Shown in pieces: positions 1 to 11,166 of a stretch of 64,000 bases of DNA. The position numbers and the translations under genes are program-made. Source of the DNA: Cyrtodaria siliqua (Eukaryota > Mollusca > Bivalvia > Adapedonta > Hiatellidae); assembly GCA_037043455.1 (NCBI GenBank), contig JAWPHD010003097.1, forward strand, positions 164,672-228,671, read 5' to 3'. Position 1 is the stretch's first letter. Each line of letters opens with the position of its first letter. The notes beneath the pieces are model-generated. The model searched no databases, had not been told where the DNA came from, and saw only the letters and a list, made by a program, of their open reading frames with translations.

Positions 1-900
1 GTAAGTCAAAGGTCAAGGTCACATCGACCTTATATGGAAATATGCATTCCACACAATAACTTCAAAACCATAACCCTCCTACTGATGAAACTTCATATGT
101 ACATTGACGTTGGCAAGAGAAAGAACTTATTTTCTTTGAGGTCAGTAGGTCAAAGGTCAGGGTGACCTTATATGACAATACACATTCCGCCAAACAACTT
201 TGAAACCATAACACACGCACTCATGAAATTGCATATGTACGTTGCCTTTGGACAGAGGAGGAACCCTGTTGCTTTTGGGCCCTAGGTCAAAGGTCAAGGT
301 CACCAGTACATATTCCAAACGATAACTCCAGGATTATAATACCTACAATCATGAAACTTTGTAGATACATTGCCCTTGGTGAGAGGAGGAACTCTATTGC
401 TTTTGGGCTTAGTAGGTCAAAGACCAAGATCAAAGACCTCATATGGACATGCGCATTCCAAATAACAATTCCGGAAAAATGACATTTATTAAACTTCATA
501 GGTGCATTGTGCTTGGTGAGAGAAGAAAGCCTTTTACTTTTGGGTTCAGTGGGTCACCAAGGTCACATTGACATTGACAATGACTGAATCTCAAGACAGT
601 TCCCCACTGTAACTTGTAACTTTTCGGACCTATAATTTTGAAACTTTACAGAAATAGTACCCATGTTAAAACAACAACCCCAGTTGGTTGTAAGCTTAGT
701 AGGTCAAACGTCAAGGTCACTGTAACCTGATCAAGACAAATTCCTTCCCGAACTATTTGATATACAGTCTTAAAACGTTATACTAATAGTGATCTTGGTC
801 AACCAACATCCCCTATCAGTTATCTTTTTGTTAGAAGGTCTAAAGGTCAGAGTTATATTGACCTGATACCTAGGAAATGCTCTTATCATAAAAAAACTAA
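1..900 (+). repeat. Degenerate ~140-bp tandem repeat with AGGTCA half-sites
   Basis: About six diverged units; each contains GGTCAAAGGTCAAGGTCAC or a close variant (positions near 8, 148, 284, 416, 552, 701, 838). AGGTCAAAGGTCA occurs perfectly at 148-160 and 284-296. No gene seen. Confidence 0.75.
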
Positions 901-1359
901 GGAAACGGGCGTATAATTCCCCGTTAGGTGGCGCTCTTATTAGCACTTGTAAGGCCATATATGCCGGTCGATTGTTTTTTGTGCTAGAAGCAGACCCCCA
1001 CCACTCCCCACCTCTCCCCACCCACATCCCCATTTTCTTTGGTAGAGCCAGTACTCAGGGAAGGGCCGTAACTAATGTTGTTAGAACTTGTGGCCCGACC
1101 CGTTTGCATATTATATGGCAATAAAATATGTTTAAATCAGTACTGTGTACATCCCGCCATCCGTTAAAATCAACACCATCTCATAAAATAATAAACGATT
1201 GCTGGATAGGCGACACATAATAGACCGTTATCATGCACAGAAACAAAATGGACACAACTAAGTTTTAAATGGATTGTAAGCGATCTGGAATGTGTGTTTC
1301 TTCTTATATGAGTACAACCATTAGAATGTGTATCAGTATATTGTAAAGCATGTGCATGT

Positions 1360-1870
1360 GCACTAAATCGGCCAGCATGTTCCGACCAGTTTGATAATAA
1401 ATAAGTGCACTTACTCGACAAATCGGCCAACATGTTCCGGCCAGTTTGATTTTAAATAAGTACACTAACTCGGCAAATCGGCCAACATGTTCCGACCAGT
1501 TTGATTTTAAATAAGTGCACTTACTCGGCAAATTGGCCAACATGTTCCGACCAGTTTGATTTTAAATAAGTGCACTAACTCGGCAAATCGGCCAACATGT
1601 TCCGGCCAGTTTGATTTTAAATAAGTGCACTAACTCGGCAAATCGGCCAACATGTTCCGACCAGTTTGATTATACATAAGTGCACTAACTCGGCAAATAG
1701 GCCAACATGTTCCGGCCAGTTTGATTATAAATTAGTGCACTTAATCGGTGAACATGTACTTACCAGTCTGATTATGAATTAGTGCACTAAATCGGCCAAC
1801 ATATACATTCCAATTTGATTATGAATTAGTGCACTAAATCGACGAGTTCTTACCGGTTTTATTAATATTT
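1360..1870 (+). repeat. 55-bp satellite, about nine copies
   Basis: The unit carries CGGCCAACATGTTCCGACCA, then GTTTGATTTTAAATAAGTGC and ACTAACTCGGCAAAT, repeated with period 55. The first and last copies are diverged. Minus-strand open frames here come from the period, not from a gene. Confidence 0.85.
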
Positions 1871-2059
1871 GTCTGCAAATTGCGTACACATCTGAAGTTA
1901 ACACCATATTCGGGAATAGCGAAGTATATTTTTATGGAAATATGTGTACAATAGGAAGTTCGAAATTGGTATCCGTGTCATTTGGTCACAGTTCAAGCTC
2001 CCTACAAATGAAAATTAATTTCCGATCAATAACTTTACTTTCAGTTAAGGGATTTTAAC

Positions 2060-3260
2060 GAAATTTCACCACAACGTGCGGCTCATAGTAGAAAAAGCTA
2101 TGGATTGTTGTTCGGCTCATTTTGGTCAAAAGTCAAGGTCACTGTAACTATATATTAAACGTTATTTTCACTTTTCCTTAAGGTATTTTAACAAAACCTC
2201 CACAACAACACGATGCTTTTTATTTGGGTCATTTGGTCAAAGTTCAAAGTCACTGTTATTTTAAATAGAAAGTTGGGTTCCGCCCAATAACTTTACTTTT
2301 TCATACGGGTTTTTAACAAAACTTAACAACATGCGGCTCATAAAAAAATGCTTGGGATTGATATCGGATCATTTAGTCAAAGGTCAAGGTCACTGTTCTG
2401 TTAGTTTATATTGAGACATTGATTTCCAATCAATACATTTGCTTTCCCTTATGAGATTTTACTAAACTTTTCCACAAGGTGCGAATCATGGTTTAAGACA
2501 GCTCGGACTTGTTATTCAGGTCATTTGGTCAACTATAAATTGAAAATTGGTTTTCGCTTAAGCAACTTTACTTTCCCTTGAAGAATGTTAACACATCTTC
2601 TCTACAAAGTACGGCGTGTAGTATCAAACCTCGGGATTGTTTATCGGGTCATTTGGTCAAAGGTCAATGTCACTGTAAATAAAAAATCGTTTCTGCCAAG
2701 TTACTTGAATTTCCCTTTAAGGGTTTTAACGAAAACTTCACAATAAGATGAGGCTTACGGAAAGGCGTGATTTTTATTCAGGTCATTTGGTCAAAATCTC
2801 ACTGATAAATAAAAAAAAATGTTTTACACTCAACAATTTATTCTTCCTTGAGGGATTTTAAGGGCAACCACCACAAGATGCGACTTTTCAAAAAACAAAA
2901 ACAGCAACAAAAAAGGGTTGCTTTTATCAAAGGTCAAGGTCAGTGCTATTTTAAAAAAAAGTTTCTTTCCCCTTGAGTTTAAGCCAGATTTTAACCACAA
3001 GGTCCGGCTCCAGATTTAAACCACAAGATCCGGCTCATGCAAAAATGCTCGGGATAAAAATATTTGGGACATGTGATCAGTTACTATAAATAAAAACAGT
3101 TTGTGCTTAATAACATTAGGGAAATTTTAACGAAACTTCAACACAAGGTGCGGCTTGTGAAAAGGAAACCCGGGATAGTTGTTCGAGTCACTTCAAATAG
3201 AAAATTGGTTTCCGCTCATTAACTTTACTTTTCTTGAAGGATATTGTTTATGAAATCTGG
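2060..3260 (+). repeat. Degenerate ~120-140-bp repeats with GGTCAAAGGTCAAGGTCAC
   Basis: About nine diverged units with TCATTTGGTCAAAGGTCAAG, then a CACTGT-type stretch, CCGCTCAATAACTTTACTTT and GATTTTAACGAAACTTC. Related to the arrays at 1-900 and 58370-59300. No gene seen. Confidence 0.65.
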
Positions 3261-3319
3261 CAGGTGGTTTAAGTAAAATGATGCGGTAATGCATGTGTAA
3301 CTTTTAGTTCGACTATTTT

Positions 3320-4320
3320 TAGAAAAAGGTGATATTTTCTATTTACCCCGGCGTCAGCGTCGTCGTTGACTCCCTCATCCCCGTTGTTTTTAGCTTAATT
3401 TTCGTACGCAAGTCCAATTATTTCAGCAATCACTCGTTATACAATTGTGAAACTTGGAATATGTCTTCAGTGCCATCAAGGACACAACATTTGTTGAGCC
3501 ATGCTCCATAATTCTGTATTGCATTTTAACAAAATTATGGCTCTTTTTCACCTTTTAAATTCTGTTAAAAGGTTTTTGGCTAGTCCATGTATTTCAGTGG
3601 CCATACATCAGTGATGTTCGATTTGTTAGAATGGTGTTTTACGTCATTTTTAGCTCGCTGTGACGAACGTCCAGTGAGCTATTGCCATGACCCCGTGTCC
3701 GCGTCGTCAGCGTCGGCTGTATGCACCAGGTGAAAGTTTGTATATACCACTCTTCAACCCTTTCAGCTATAGCTTTCATGTGGTATGTAGCTTATCTAGG
3801 GAGAGGTCTTCCCAATCAACACCCCCACCTATCAGTTTGACCTTCGGTCAAGGTCAAGGTCATATTTTGACATTTTTTAATATTTTGTGTTTAACTCTTT
3901 AACCCTTCATATTTGTTATGTAGCTTATCTCGGGAGAGGTATTTCCGTCTACCGTCTACCGTCATAATCTCGATACTTAACAAATAAAAAATACGCTTGG
4001 GATTGCTTTCGAGTTAGCCTGGTTAAGGTCAAGGCCACTGTTACTGTTTCTTCATTTTAGTTACCGCTCAGCAGCTTTTGTTTCTCCTGTTAGCTTAATT
4101 ATTTGCAACTAGAACTGAGTTGTTCTGACTTAATCCATCTGAAATCGTCAGTACACGTACCACGTGACATGCCGGCGTAGGCCATCTATGAGGCGAACGT
4201 TCAAGGTAATTGTAAAATTTTAGCAGCCACTTATCTACGTTCACGTAACTTTTAAATACATTCAGATACCGATCATGAGATCAAACGTCAAGGTCAAAGT
4301 GAAATTAACTTTACCAAAAC
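3320..4320 (+). other. Repeat fragments, no gene
   Basis: Contains GGCGTCAGCGTCGTCG-type blocks (3348 and 3695), two TATGTAGCTTATCT..GGGAGAGGT stretches (3784 and 3916) and further TCAAGGTCAAGGTCA motifs (3848, 4028). Short open frames here have no recognisable domain. 4320-4770 shows nothing I can name. Confidence 0.5.
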
Positions 4321-4774
4321 ATGGTTTCGACGCACTCACTCAAGTTTTATTATAACCTTTGAAGTATGTTTCCTCTATGTCTTTTTATATATATGCTGAT
4401 ATTACTATCGTAAGACCAACATATTATCCTTAATTTAACATTGAACATATTTTCTGAAGCAATATCTGATGTTGTGCATATCCCATCTTCACGAAACTTC
4501 TTAGTACGATAAATTAGTGTTTGTCCCTTGCTTTTTGGGTTAAATGATACAATTCAAGTTCACACCGAAAACTGGCATTGGAAATTGTATTTGCAAAAAA
4601 TGGTATTTTGCATTATATTCATTAAGTGAGTGACCGGTGATGTAAAATCATCCAAGGCAGAAGGTCAACGGTCAAGGTAGCAACTTAATCCTTAAAGAAA
4701 ATAACCCGCCAAATAACGACAAAATTGCACTTCAAAACGGTTTATCAAAACTCTATCCAGGTGTTCAGGTCATA

Positions 4775-4925
4775 TAAATAGATGATCTTACAGGAGCACT
4801 CATTGATTATTAAATTTATTAAACGAGTTGTCAAACTGATATAATGCGAGGCTCTTGCCGAGCCTTATATAATTTTTGCTAACGAGTTTAATAAATTCAA
4901 TAATGAATGAGAACGAATGTTAGAT
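4775..4925. repeat. Foldback element family A, copy 1 (left portion)
   Basis: A near-palindrome centred on GCGAGGCTCTTGCCGAGC, with arms containing TTATTAAACGAGTTGTCAAA and the reverse form TTTTTGCTAACGAGTTTAAT. Matches copies at 34099 and 35333. Its right end, TCTATTTATCACATAAC, reappears at 6031, because a non-LTR retrotransposon sits in between. Confidence 0.75.
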
Positions 4926-6030
4926 GATCTGTATTAGGTCCCTTATTATTTTTAATCTACATCAATGACCTGCCATTATCTATGGAAAACACAGTCACGG
5001 ATATTTTTGCAGACGATACAACGCTTTCAACTTCTAATTCATCTCTTGTCGATGCTGCAAATTCACTCAATAATGACCTTATCAACGTCAACGCCTGGTG
5101 CGATACTAATCGCATGTCTATCAATGCATCAAAAACAAAAATAATGTATCTCTCATCTAAGAACAAAATACATCATATTTATCATAATGCCCCTTCTATT
5201 CAGTTCAAAGATGAAACTATTAATTGTAGTTACGAAGAAAAAATACTCGGTGTTACAATTGACAATACCCTCTCTTGGAATACCCAAATTGATAAAGTTC
5301 TGAAAAAATGTAATTCATTGTTATACCTGTTATCTCGCATAAAGATTTACCTTTCTATACCTATGCGCAAATTATTTTTCAATTATTATATCTTACCCCA
5401 TCTTGATTACTGTTGTGTGATATGGGGAAATTGTAATACTTCTCTCGAAGATAAACTTGTAAGGTTCCAAAAAAGAGCTGCACGACTTATCCTAGATAAA
5501 GATTTCGATACTCCTTCCGTGGAACTTTTTACCGAACTCAGTTGGATGACATTTCCCGAAAGAGTTATATTTCAAAAAGCAATCATTATGTTTAAAACAG
5601 TAAATGATCAGGCCCCTGATTATCTTAAAGACGCATTTACTCTAACTTCAAATGTCCATATGCGGAATCTAAGATCATCATCAAATCTTCAGCTATATTC
5701 CCCCAGACCCAATAGTGAGTTATTCAGAAAGTCATTTGCTTATTCAGGCTCTAAAGTATGGAACTCTCTTCCCCACCATATACAAAATGCCCAATCTGTA
5801 AATCGATTCAAAACATTGTATTTACAGTGGATTCACCATCCGATATATTAGTAAATGACTAAGTCTTGCAGTTCTATTTAAACATATTTCCATTTACTGA
5901 ATATACCACTTTAAATGCATTTTTACTTGTAAATATTGTATATATTGTATTGTTGAGGGCCTCATGGTAGATTGACTAGTTTCAAATGAGTTCTCTCGTT
6001 AAATAAAGTCTATATTATTATTATTATTAT
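4926..6030 (+). mobile_element. 5'-truncated non-LTR retrotransposon
   Basis: Begins within the reverse transcriptase palm, ends with AATAAAGTCTATATTATTA and an ATT-repeat tail (6012-6030). It lacks the endonuclease and the 5' half of the RT, the usual result of incomplete target-primed reverse transcription. Flanks TTAGAT (left) and TCTATTTATC (right) are contiguous in the empty family A copy at 35474, so the insertion point is precise. Confidence 0.85.
4928..5851 (+). pseudogene. Reverse transcriptase C-terminal fragment (Jockey/CR1-group LINE)
   Basis: The frame opens upstream of the first ATG (4982) with VLGPLLFLIYINDLPLS, the RT block preceding the active site. It continues to the catalytic IFADDTTLS and SKTKIMYL, then the thumb-like region WNTQIDKVLKKCNSLLYLLS, LPHLDYCCVIWGN and QKRAARLI, ending SKVWNSLPHHIQ and FKTLYLQWI. 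About 308 residues remain out of roughly 900-1000 for a full ORF2. The frame is undamaged to the stop at 5849. FADD in place of YADD is common in this group. It is dead as an autonomous element for lack of an endonuclease. Confidence 0.88.
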
Positions 6031-6215
6031 TCTATTTATCACATAACTCGCATATCCACTTTTATTGCATTTAGCTTGTCGCATTAACACGCGAAACCGA
6101 CATAAACCGTGGGAATTGGATTATAGTCATTATCGATTTTTTTTTTGACAGCGCATACTAGGCTTATTTGCATACTTATATGACTAGTGGTATATCGAAA
6201 ATTAAAATTCTCAAA
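6031..6215. repeat. Foldback element family A, copy 1 (right portion)
   Basis: Resumes TCTATTTATCACATAACTC and runs to ACTAGTGGTATATCGAAAAT, matching the sequence that follows the palindrome in copies 2 and 3 (ACCACTAGTGGAATATCGAA near 35569). From 6216 to 6790 nothing recognisable was seen. Confidence 0.6.
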
Positions 6216-7076
6216 ATATGTAAGTTATTTTTATATACCCCGATGTAATGGTATACATCTTTTTGAAATGTGCCCGTTGATGACGGGATAGGAATTTAAA
6301 CCAGATCTTTAAAACATTATCTGCTTAATATATTGGGTTCTGCGCAGGTCTCTCGTAGCTATTGTGCGACACTGTTCATGCACTTTGTTTTTTACCACTT
6401 TTGCATGTATAAACATTTACATTACAATATCAAATGTTAAGTTTGCGTGTACTTATTTGTTCAAAGATGAGTTATCTTTTAAAAGCATCGAGTAAGGTGT
6501 TACTGAACGTTTACCAAAACCACGGGATCATTATATTTTTTTTATAGTTATACAGTATGTGTAAGAAAAGATTTGTTTTTCATTGTGTAACCTACTAGTC
6601 GTCACCGAAAGAACATCTTTAACGCTACAGAGTCTCTATTATAACTGGTAATAACTCATGAACATGTGATGTAGTTTGAAATCGAGGAACACCGCAATAG
6701 TCGGTATATAAGGCAGAAATCGATGCGTAAAATATCACATTTTTATTTTGCCTTTGTACAGGTAACAGCGATAAAAATATGGCTTCAGAATACACTGGTC
6801 AAAATTGCTAACCGGTCATTTTATTATTTGGAATATTATATCAAATATTGTATATTTTGAGTTGATATTTCAATCAAATAAATATGAGCAGCAAACAAAA
6901 CAATCAATACACTTTGTAACTTCAAAATCCGCACTTCCGGTCTCGTGGCTTATTTTGGCGCGAAATCGCATTATTCTCCCGTGCTGCACGAGGTAAGATT
7001 TGAACATGTGTTTGTGTTCTCGGAATTGTTTATCGTTTCAATCCCAAAAAAAAACTTACTAAAAATTAAATAAAAA

Positions 7077-7148
7077 ATGCGTCGCATGACAACGGAAGAG
7101 CGTGGACGGGCCGTCGGTATGATTATTGCTGGTACTTCGATTCGGCAG
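7077..7148 (+). CDS. Tc1 transposase, N-terminal coding block (exon 1)
   Basis: ATG at 7077 is preceded by an in-frame TAA at 7071. The 24 codons read MRRMTTEERGRAVGMIIAGT then SIRQ, the start of the first helix-turn-helix DNA-binding domain of Tc1 transposases. It ends CAG|GTAAAG, a good splice donor in phase 0. The protein continues naturally at 9632 (SIRQ + VARTVNRSFS), so this block belongs to the same gene. Confidence 0.85.
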
Positions 7149-9631
7149 GTAAAGGAAATTGCGTAATTTGTTCATTTTTATTAGCTCGACTATTCGAAGA
7201 ATAAGAGAGCTTATGTAATCACCCCGGCGTCGGCGTCGGCGTCGGCGTCCCACATCAAGGTTTGCGTGTAAGCTGTGTTTACAAGTCTATATCTCTAACA
7301 TTTCTTATCCTACCACAACCAAATTTGTTCATGGGCTTCCTTGTAGCATTATCTTAAGGGCTGCATAAGCAATTTTAGTTCCTGTAACCCATGGGCTCCC
7401 ATGGAACCCAAATTATGATAGCCCATAAAATGTGCCCCATTTCACATCAAATTTTGCGTGTAAGCTGAGTTTACAAGTCTATATCTCTTACAATTCTTAC
7501 CCTAGCACAACCAAATTTGGCCATTAGCTTCCTTATAGCATTATCGTAAGGGCTGCTTAAGTAATTTTGGTTCCTGTCACCCCTGGGCTCCCATGGAACC
7601 CAAATTCTGATAGCCCTTAAAATATGTCTGTTTCACATCAAATTTTGCGTGTAAGCTGTGTTTACAGGTCTATATCTCTTACATTTGTTGTCCTAGCTAA
7701 ACTAAATTTTGGAATTGGTTTCCTTATAGTATGTTGTAAAGGGTTGGATAAGTAATTTTGTCTTCCTCAAATTCTTGGCTCCCATGGAACCCAAATTGTG
7801 ATGGCCCATAAAATGTGCAATAAAGGCAGATCAAGGTTTGCATGTATGCATGTATATATCTATAATTTTGGTTTGGGATTTGTTATAGCATTATGCATCT
7901 TATTACTTCGCCCATATTGGGGCATGGGCTCCCTCCTCTCACCCCCCTCCCCCACCCCATTACCCCCCTACCCCCACTCCCCTCCACACCTTTTTTTTTT
8001 TTTACATATTTCTGTGTTGTTTTAGTCAGTTCTTACATATATATGTTGTAACCCTCCCCACCCCCACCACGACACACCCCACCCCCCCAACCCGCCCCAT
8101 ACTTGGAACTTTTTTTTTTCTCCCCCCACCACCCCACTTGAAATTATTATAATTTTTACATATTTCTGTGTTGCTTTTGTCAATTCTTACACATATAAGT
8201 TGCAACCTCCCTCCCTCACAACCCACCCCTCTCACCCCATCACCACCACCCCCCCCCCCCCATACCCCCCCCCAACCCGCCCCATACTTGGAACTTTTTT
8301 TCTTCTTCTTATTTCATATTTGTTTGTTGCTTTAGTCAATTCTTACTTCTTACACACATATGTTGCCCCCTCCGCCCCCTCCGCCCCCTCCGCCCCCACC
8401 CCCCGCCCCCTGCCCTTCCCCCACCCAATCCCCACTTGAAAATCTATTTTTTTTATTTCATTTGTTTACATATGTCTGTGTTGTTTTAGTCCTTTCTTAC
8501 ACATATATGTTGCAACCATCCCCGTCCCCCCCCCCGCCTCTCACCCCCTCCCAACCCCCCCCCCCCCCCCCACACACACACTTGAAACTTTTTTTTTTTA
8601 CATATTTCTTTATTGTTTTAGTCAATTCTTACACATATATGTTGCCCCCTCCCCACGCCCCCAACCCACTCCCGCCTTTCCCCCCGCTCTCCCCCACCCC
8701 CACCCTCACTTGAAACTATTTTTTTTAACATATTTCTGTGTTGCTTTTGTCAATTCTTACACATATATGTTGCCCCCTCACCCCCCACCCCACCTAACCC
8801 GCCTCTCTCCCCCCCCCCACCCACCCACCCCCACCACACTAGATTTTTTTTTTTTACATATTTCTTTGTTGTTTTAGTCAATTGTTACACATATATGTTG
8901 CCCCACTCCCCCCCCCCCCCCACCAACTAACTCCCGCTTCTTCCCCCCGCTCGCCCCCCCCCCCACCCCACTTGAAACTTTTTTTTTTTTTTACATATTT
9001 CTTTGTTGTTTTAGTCAATTCTTACACATGTTACCCTCCCCACCCCACGCCTCTACCCCATCCCCACTCAAACACAATTTTTTTCATATTTTTGTGTTGT
9101 TTTGGTGAATAATTACATAGCTTCTTACACATATATGTTGCCCTCACCACCCCCACTCCCCCCACCATCCACCCCAGCCACTCTCCCACCCCCACCCCCA
9201 CCCCGCACCCCACTCAAAACTCGATTTTTTTATTTTTGTTACATATTTCTGTGTAGTTTTGGTCAGTTCTTACACTTAGTTATGTTGTGCTCCAAACCCC
9301 ACCCCACATTGTTGTAGCCTTGTTTTCTGATGGTATATACTAGCTATAAATTTATTATTCTCCGAAAAATCGAATAGTCGAGCTGCGCTGTTCTCCGACA
9401 GCTCTTGTTAATTTATTTAATCGATTTTCTACGTTTTATTTTCTCTTTTTCAAGTCCAGTATTGTGTATTATAATATTCCTCATCCTTCCGGCAGGTTAG
9501 TTTATTCATAAGTTTACTTGTCTGTCCGTCCGTCCGTCCGTCTCTTCGTTTGTTCGTTCGTACATGATTCTGTCTAACCATGTTCATTATTTCTGAAAAA
9601 GTCGCAAGCATGAGTTGTATTATATGTATAG
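7149..9631 (+). other. Intron-like segment interrupting the Tc1 transposase
   Basis: 2,483 bp bounded by CAG|GTAAAG and TATATGTATAG|GTAGCC. Removing it joins the transposase HTH in frame. AGGTA occurs at both borders (7147-7151 and 9630-9634), as expected either for a normal intron or for a 5-bp target duplication that supplied both splice sites. The acceptor has a weak pyrimidine tract. The contents are repetitive DNA with no gene: three diverged copies of a roughly 200-bp unit (about 7255-7800), then a C/T-rich array, then a CCGT microsatellite. Confidence 0.75.
7183..9384 (+). repeat. Composite C-rich dispersed element, copy 1 (inside Tc1 intron)
   Basis: Starts AGCTCGACTATTCGAAGAAT and ends with the inverted 15-mer TCGAATAGTCGAGCT. 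After a CCCCGGCGTCGGCGTC block come about three units with GTAAGCTGTGTTTACA and GGGCTCCCATGGAACCC. From 7920 to 9320 follow about twelve tandem units of roughly 110-130 bp, each an oligo-T, then ACATATTTCTGTGTTGTTTT, TCTTACACATATATGTTG and a long C-rich run. The open frames of poly-Pro (LPPPPP) here are by-products of C runs. Confidence 0.8.
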
Positions 9632-10573
9632 GTAGCCAGAACAGTCAACAGAAGTTTTTCAACAATTCACGACCTTTGGCTCAAGTACAATCGCACCGGA
9701 AGTGTTGATGACCTTCACCGAAGGCCAAAAAGACGTGTGACAACGCAGCGTCAAGATCGCTACATCCTTGTAACACACCTTCGTAATAGAAGAATAACAG
9801 CGACTGATACTGCCAGACGTTTAATAGGCGTCCATAATAGAAACTTGAGTGATCAAACAGTACGAAATCGACTACGGATCATGGGATTGAGAGCGAGAAG
9901 ACCTTTTGTGGGATTAGTATTGACTGGAAGACACCGGCGAATTCGTCTTCAGTGGGCCAGAAGGCATTTGAGGTTCACCAGAGCAGACTGGGCAAATGTC
10001 GCCTTTACAGATGAGTCCAGATTTAATCTTCAGAAGTCCGACGGTAGAGAGCGAATTTATCGACGACTTGGGGAACGATATTCGGATAATTGCGTCAACG
10101 AAAGATCTCATTTTGGAGGAGGGTCAGTGATGGTTTGGGGAGGTATTAGTTTGCACACTAAAACTGATATGGTGGTTGTTCGAGGAAACCTGAACGCAGA
10201 CCAATACCAGCAACAAATACTCCGACCAACGCTTATTCCCCATATACGCGCTAACCGTGGGATGACATTCATGCAAGACAATGCACCTTGCCATACTGCA
10301 AGAACTATCCGTCAGCTACTTCAGGGCAACAACATTCGAACAATGGAGTGGCCGCCATGTAGTCCGGATTTAAATCCAATCGAACATGTGTGGGACGAAA
10401 TCGACCGTCGTGTGCGACAGTTACCAAGGCAACAACATATTGCTGACCTCACAAGGGACATAGTCAATGTTTGGAATAACATACCTCGGCGTTTTCTACA
10501 TAACTACATTAATTCCATGCGACAACGCTGTTTAGCTGTTGTACGCGCAAACGGCGGTCATACGCGATATTGA
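9632..10573 (+). CDS. Tc1 transposase, main coding block (DD34E catalytic domain)
   Basis: Begins after TATAG with VARTVNRSFSTIHDLWLKYN, completing the first HTH. Then come RTGSVDDLHRRPKRR (linker and nuclear-localisation-like basic patch) and a second HTH (ITATDTARRL). The catalytic domain has FTDESRF (first Asp), MQDNAPCHT (second Asp) and, exactly 34 residues on, the Glu of SPDLNPIEHVWDE: a DD34E triad. The intermediate GGGSVMVWGGIS is also family-typical. With the 24-residue first block the protein is 337 aa, the usual Tc1 length, with no frameshift or internal stop. It cuts and pastes its own element by binding the TIRs. A TAG immediately upstream (9629-9631) is the end of the intron-like segment. 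Confidence 0.95.
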   Translation, partial: VARTVNRSFSTIHDLWLKYNRTGSVDDLHRRPKRRVTTQRQDRYILVTHLRNRRITATDTARRLIGVHNRNLSDQTVRNRLRIMGLRARRPFVGLVLTGRHRRIRLQWARRHLRFTRADWANVAFTDESRFNLQKSDGRERIYRRLGERYSDNCVNERSHFGGGSVMVWGGISLHTKTDMVVVRGNLNADQYQQQILRPTLIPHIRANRGMTFMQDNAPCHTARTIRQLLQGNNIRTMEWPPCSPDLNPIEHVWDEIDRRVRQLPRQQHIADLTRDIVNVWNNIPRRFLHNYINSMRQRCLAVVRANGGHTRY

Positions 10574-10941
10574 TTTTTGTAAATTTTGAAATTACTGGTA
10601 TCTATGAATTTCGATAAAATAAACTTCTTTGAAATTCATAAAATACTTTGCTTTACTGATGTGATTACTTATAGAACATTTTTCAATACATTTATTTCCA
10701 ATTTCACATATATTTTTTTTTTCTGAGACAAATAAATAAGAAAATAACAAGTGATCGGTTAGCAATTTTGACTAGTGTATATGTGAAGACAAATTACTTG
10801 CCCGGAACGGTATGTTTTGATATATGACCAATGCGTTTCATTTACAATGAGACGCTTGCAGCAGTGTTCAATAACATTGTAACATTAGCCTCATGGTTGT
10901 ATTATATATTAACAACCTGATTAACGTTTGTCTCATTTCAG

Positions 10942-11166
10942 GAATAAAATATAGTGATCAGTCCGAGGAGTTTAGCACCAAGGCAACATCTCTCAACACC
11001 GTACCGAACCCACTTCAAAACTGGGACCTATCATATATAACACAGCAAGATGTCGGTTGACCGGAAGGATGACCGGACGCTGGAAGAGCGCCTGGCCACC
11101 ATCGAGTCGCAGAACACCGCTATCATGTTAGCTCTCCAGAAAAAGAAAAAAGACAACACTATGTTT
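10942..11166 (+). CDS. SLC6 transporter exon 1: 5' UTR and N-terminus
   Basis: The exon follows an acceptor (pyrimidine-rich tract, TCATTTCAG ending at 10941). Coding begins at ATG 11050. An in-frame TAA at 11038-11040 rules out a longer reading frame in this exon. The 39 codons encode a charged cytosolic tail starting [20 protein letters not shown] and containing KKKKDN. The donor is TTT|GTGAGT at 11167, phase 0, matching exon 2. The acceptor ahead of the UTR implies a further non-coding exon upstream, which I could not locate. Linking this exon to exon 2 across 21.3 kb rests on phase, strand and the acidic N-tail leading to the RGNWSGRF motif. The N-tail itself is not conserved enough to prove family membership. 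Confidence 0.75.

Larger units (their letters stand above)
6793..10777 (+). mobile_element. Complete Tc1-like DNA transposon with TIRs and TA target duplications
   Basis: The left end CACTGGTCAAAATTGCTAAC (6793) and the inverted right end CACTAGTCAAAATTGCTAAC (ending 10777) form a 26-bp terminal inverted repeat with two mismatches. TA flanks both sides (6791-6792 and 10778-10779), the target duplication of the Tc1/mariner superfamily. Inside is a 337-aa DD34E transposase in two coding blocks separated by 2,483 bp. Ordinary Tc1 elements are about 1.3-2.4 kb, so most of the excess length is the interrupting segment. A polyadenylation-like AATAAA lies at 10618. The element ends 164 bp before the transporter's first exon in the window. 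Intact coding capacity and near-identical TIRs suggest recent insertion. Confidence 0.93.

Noticed and set aside
7798..9317. Several proline-rich open frames (and 16177-18047)
   Set aside because: They translate C runs in a tandem repeat and occur in overlapping frames on both strands; no domain or splice support.
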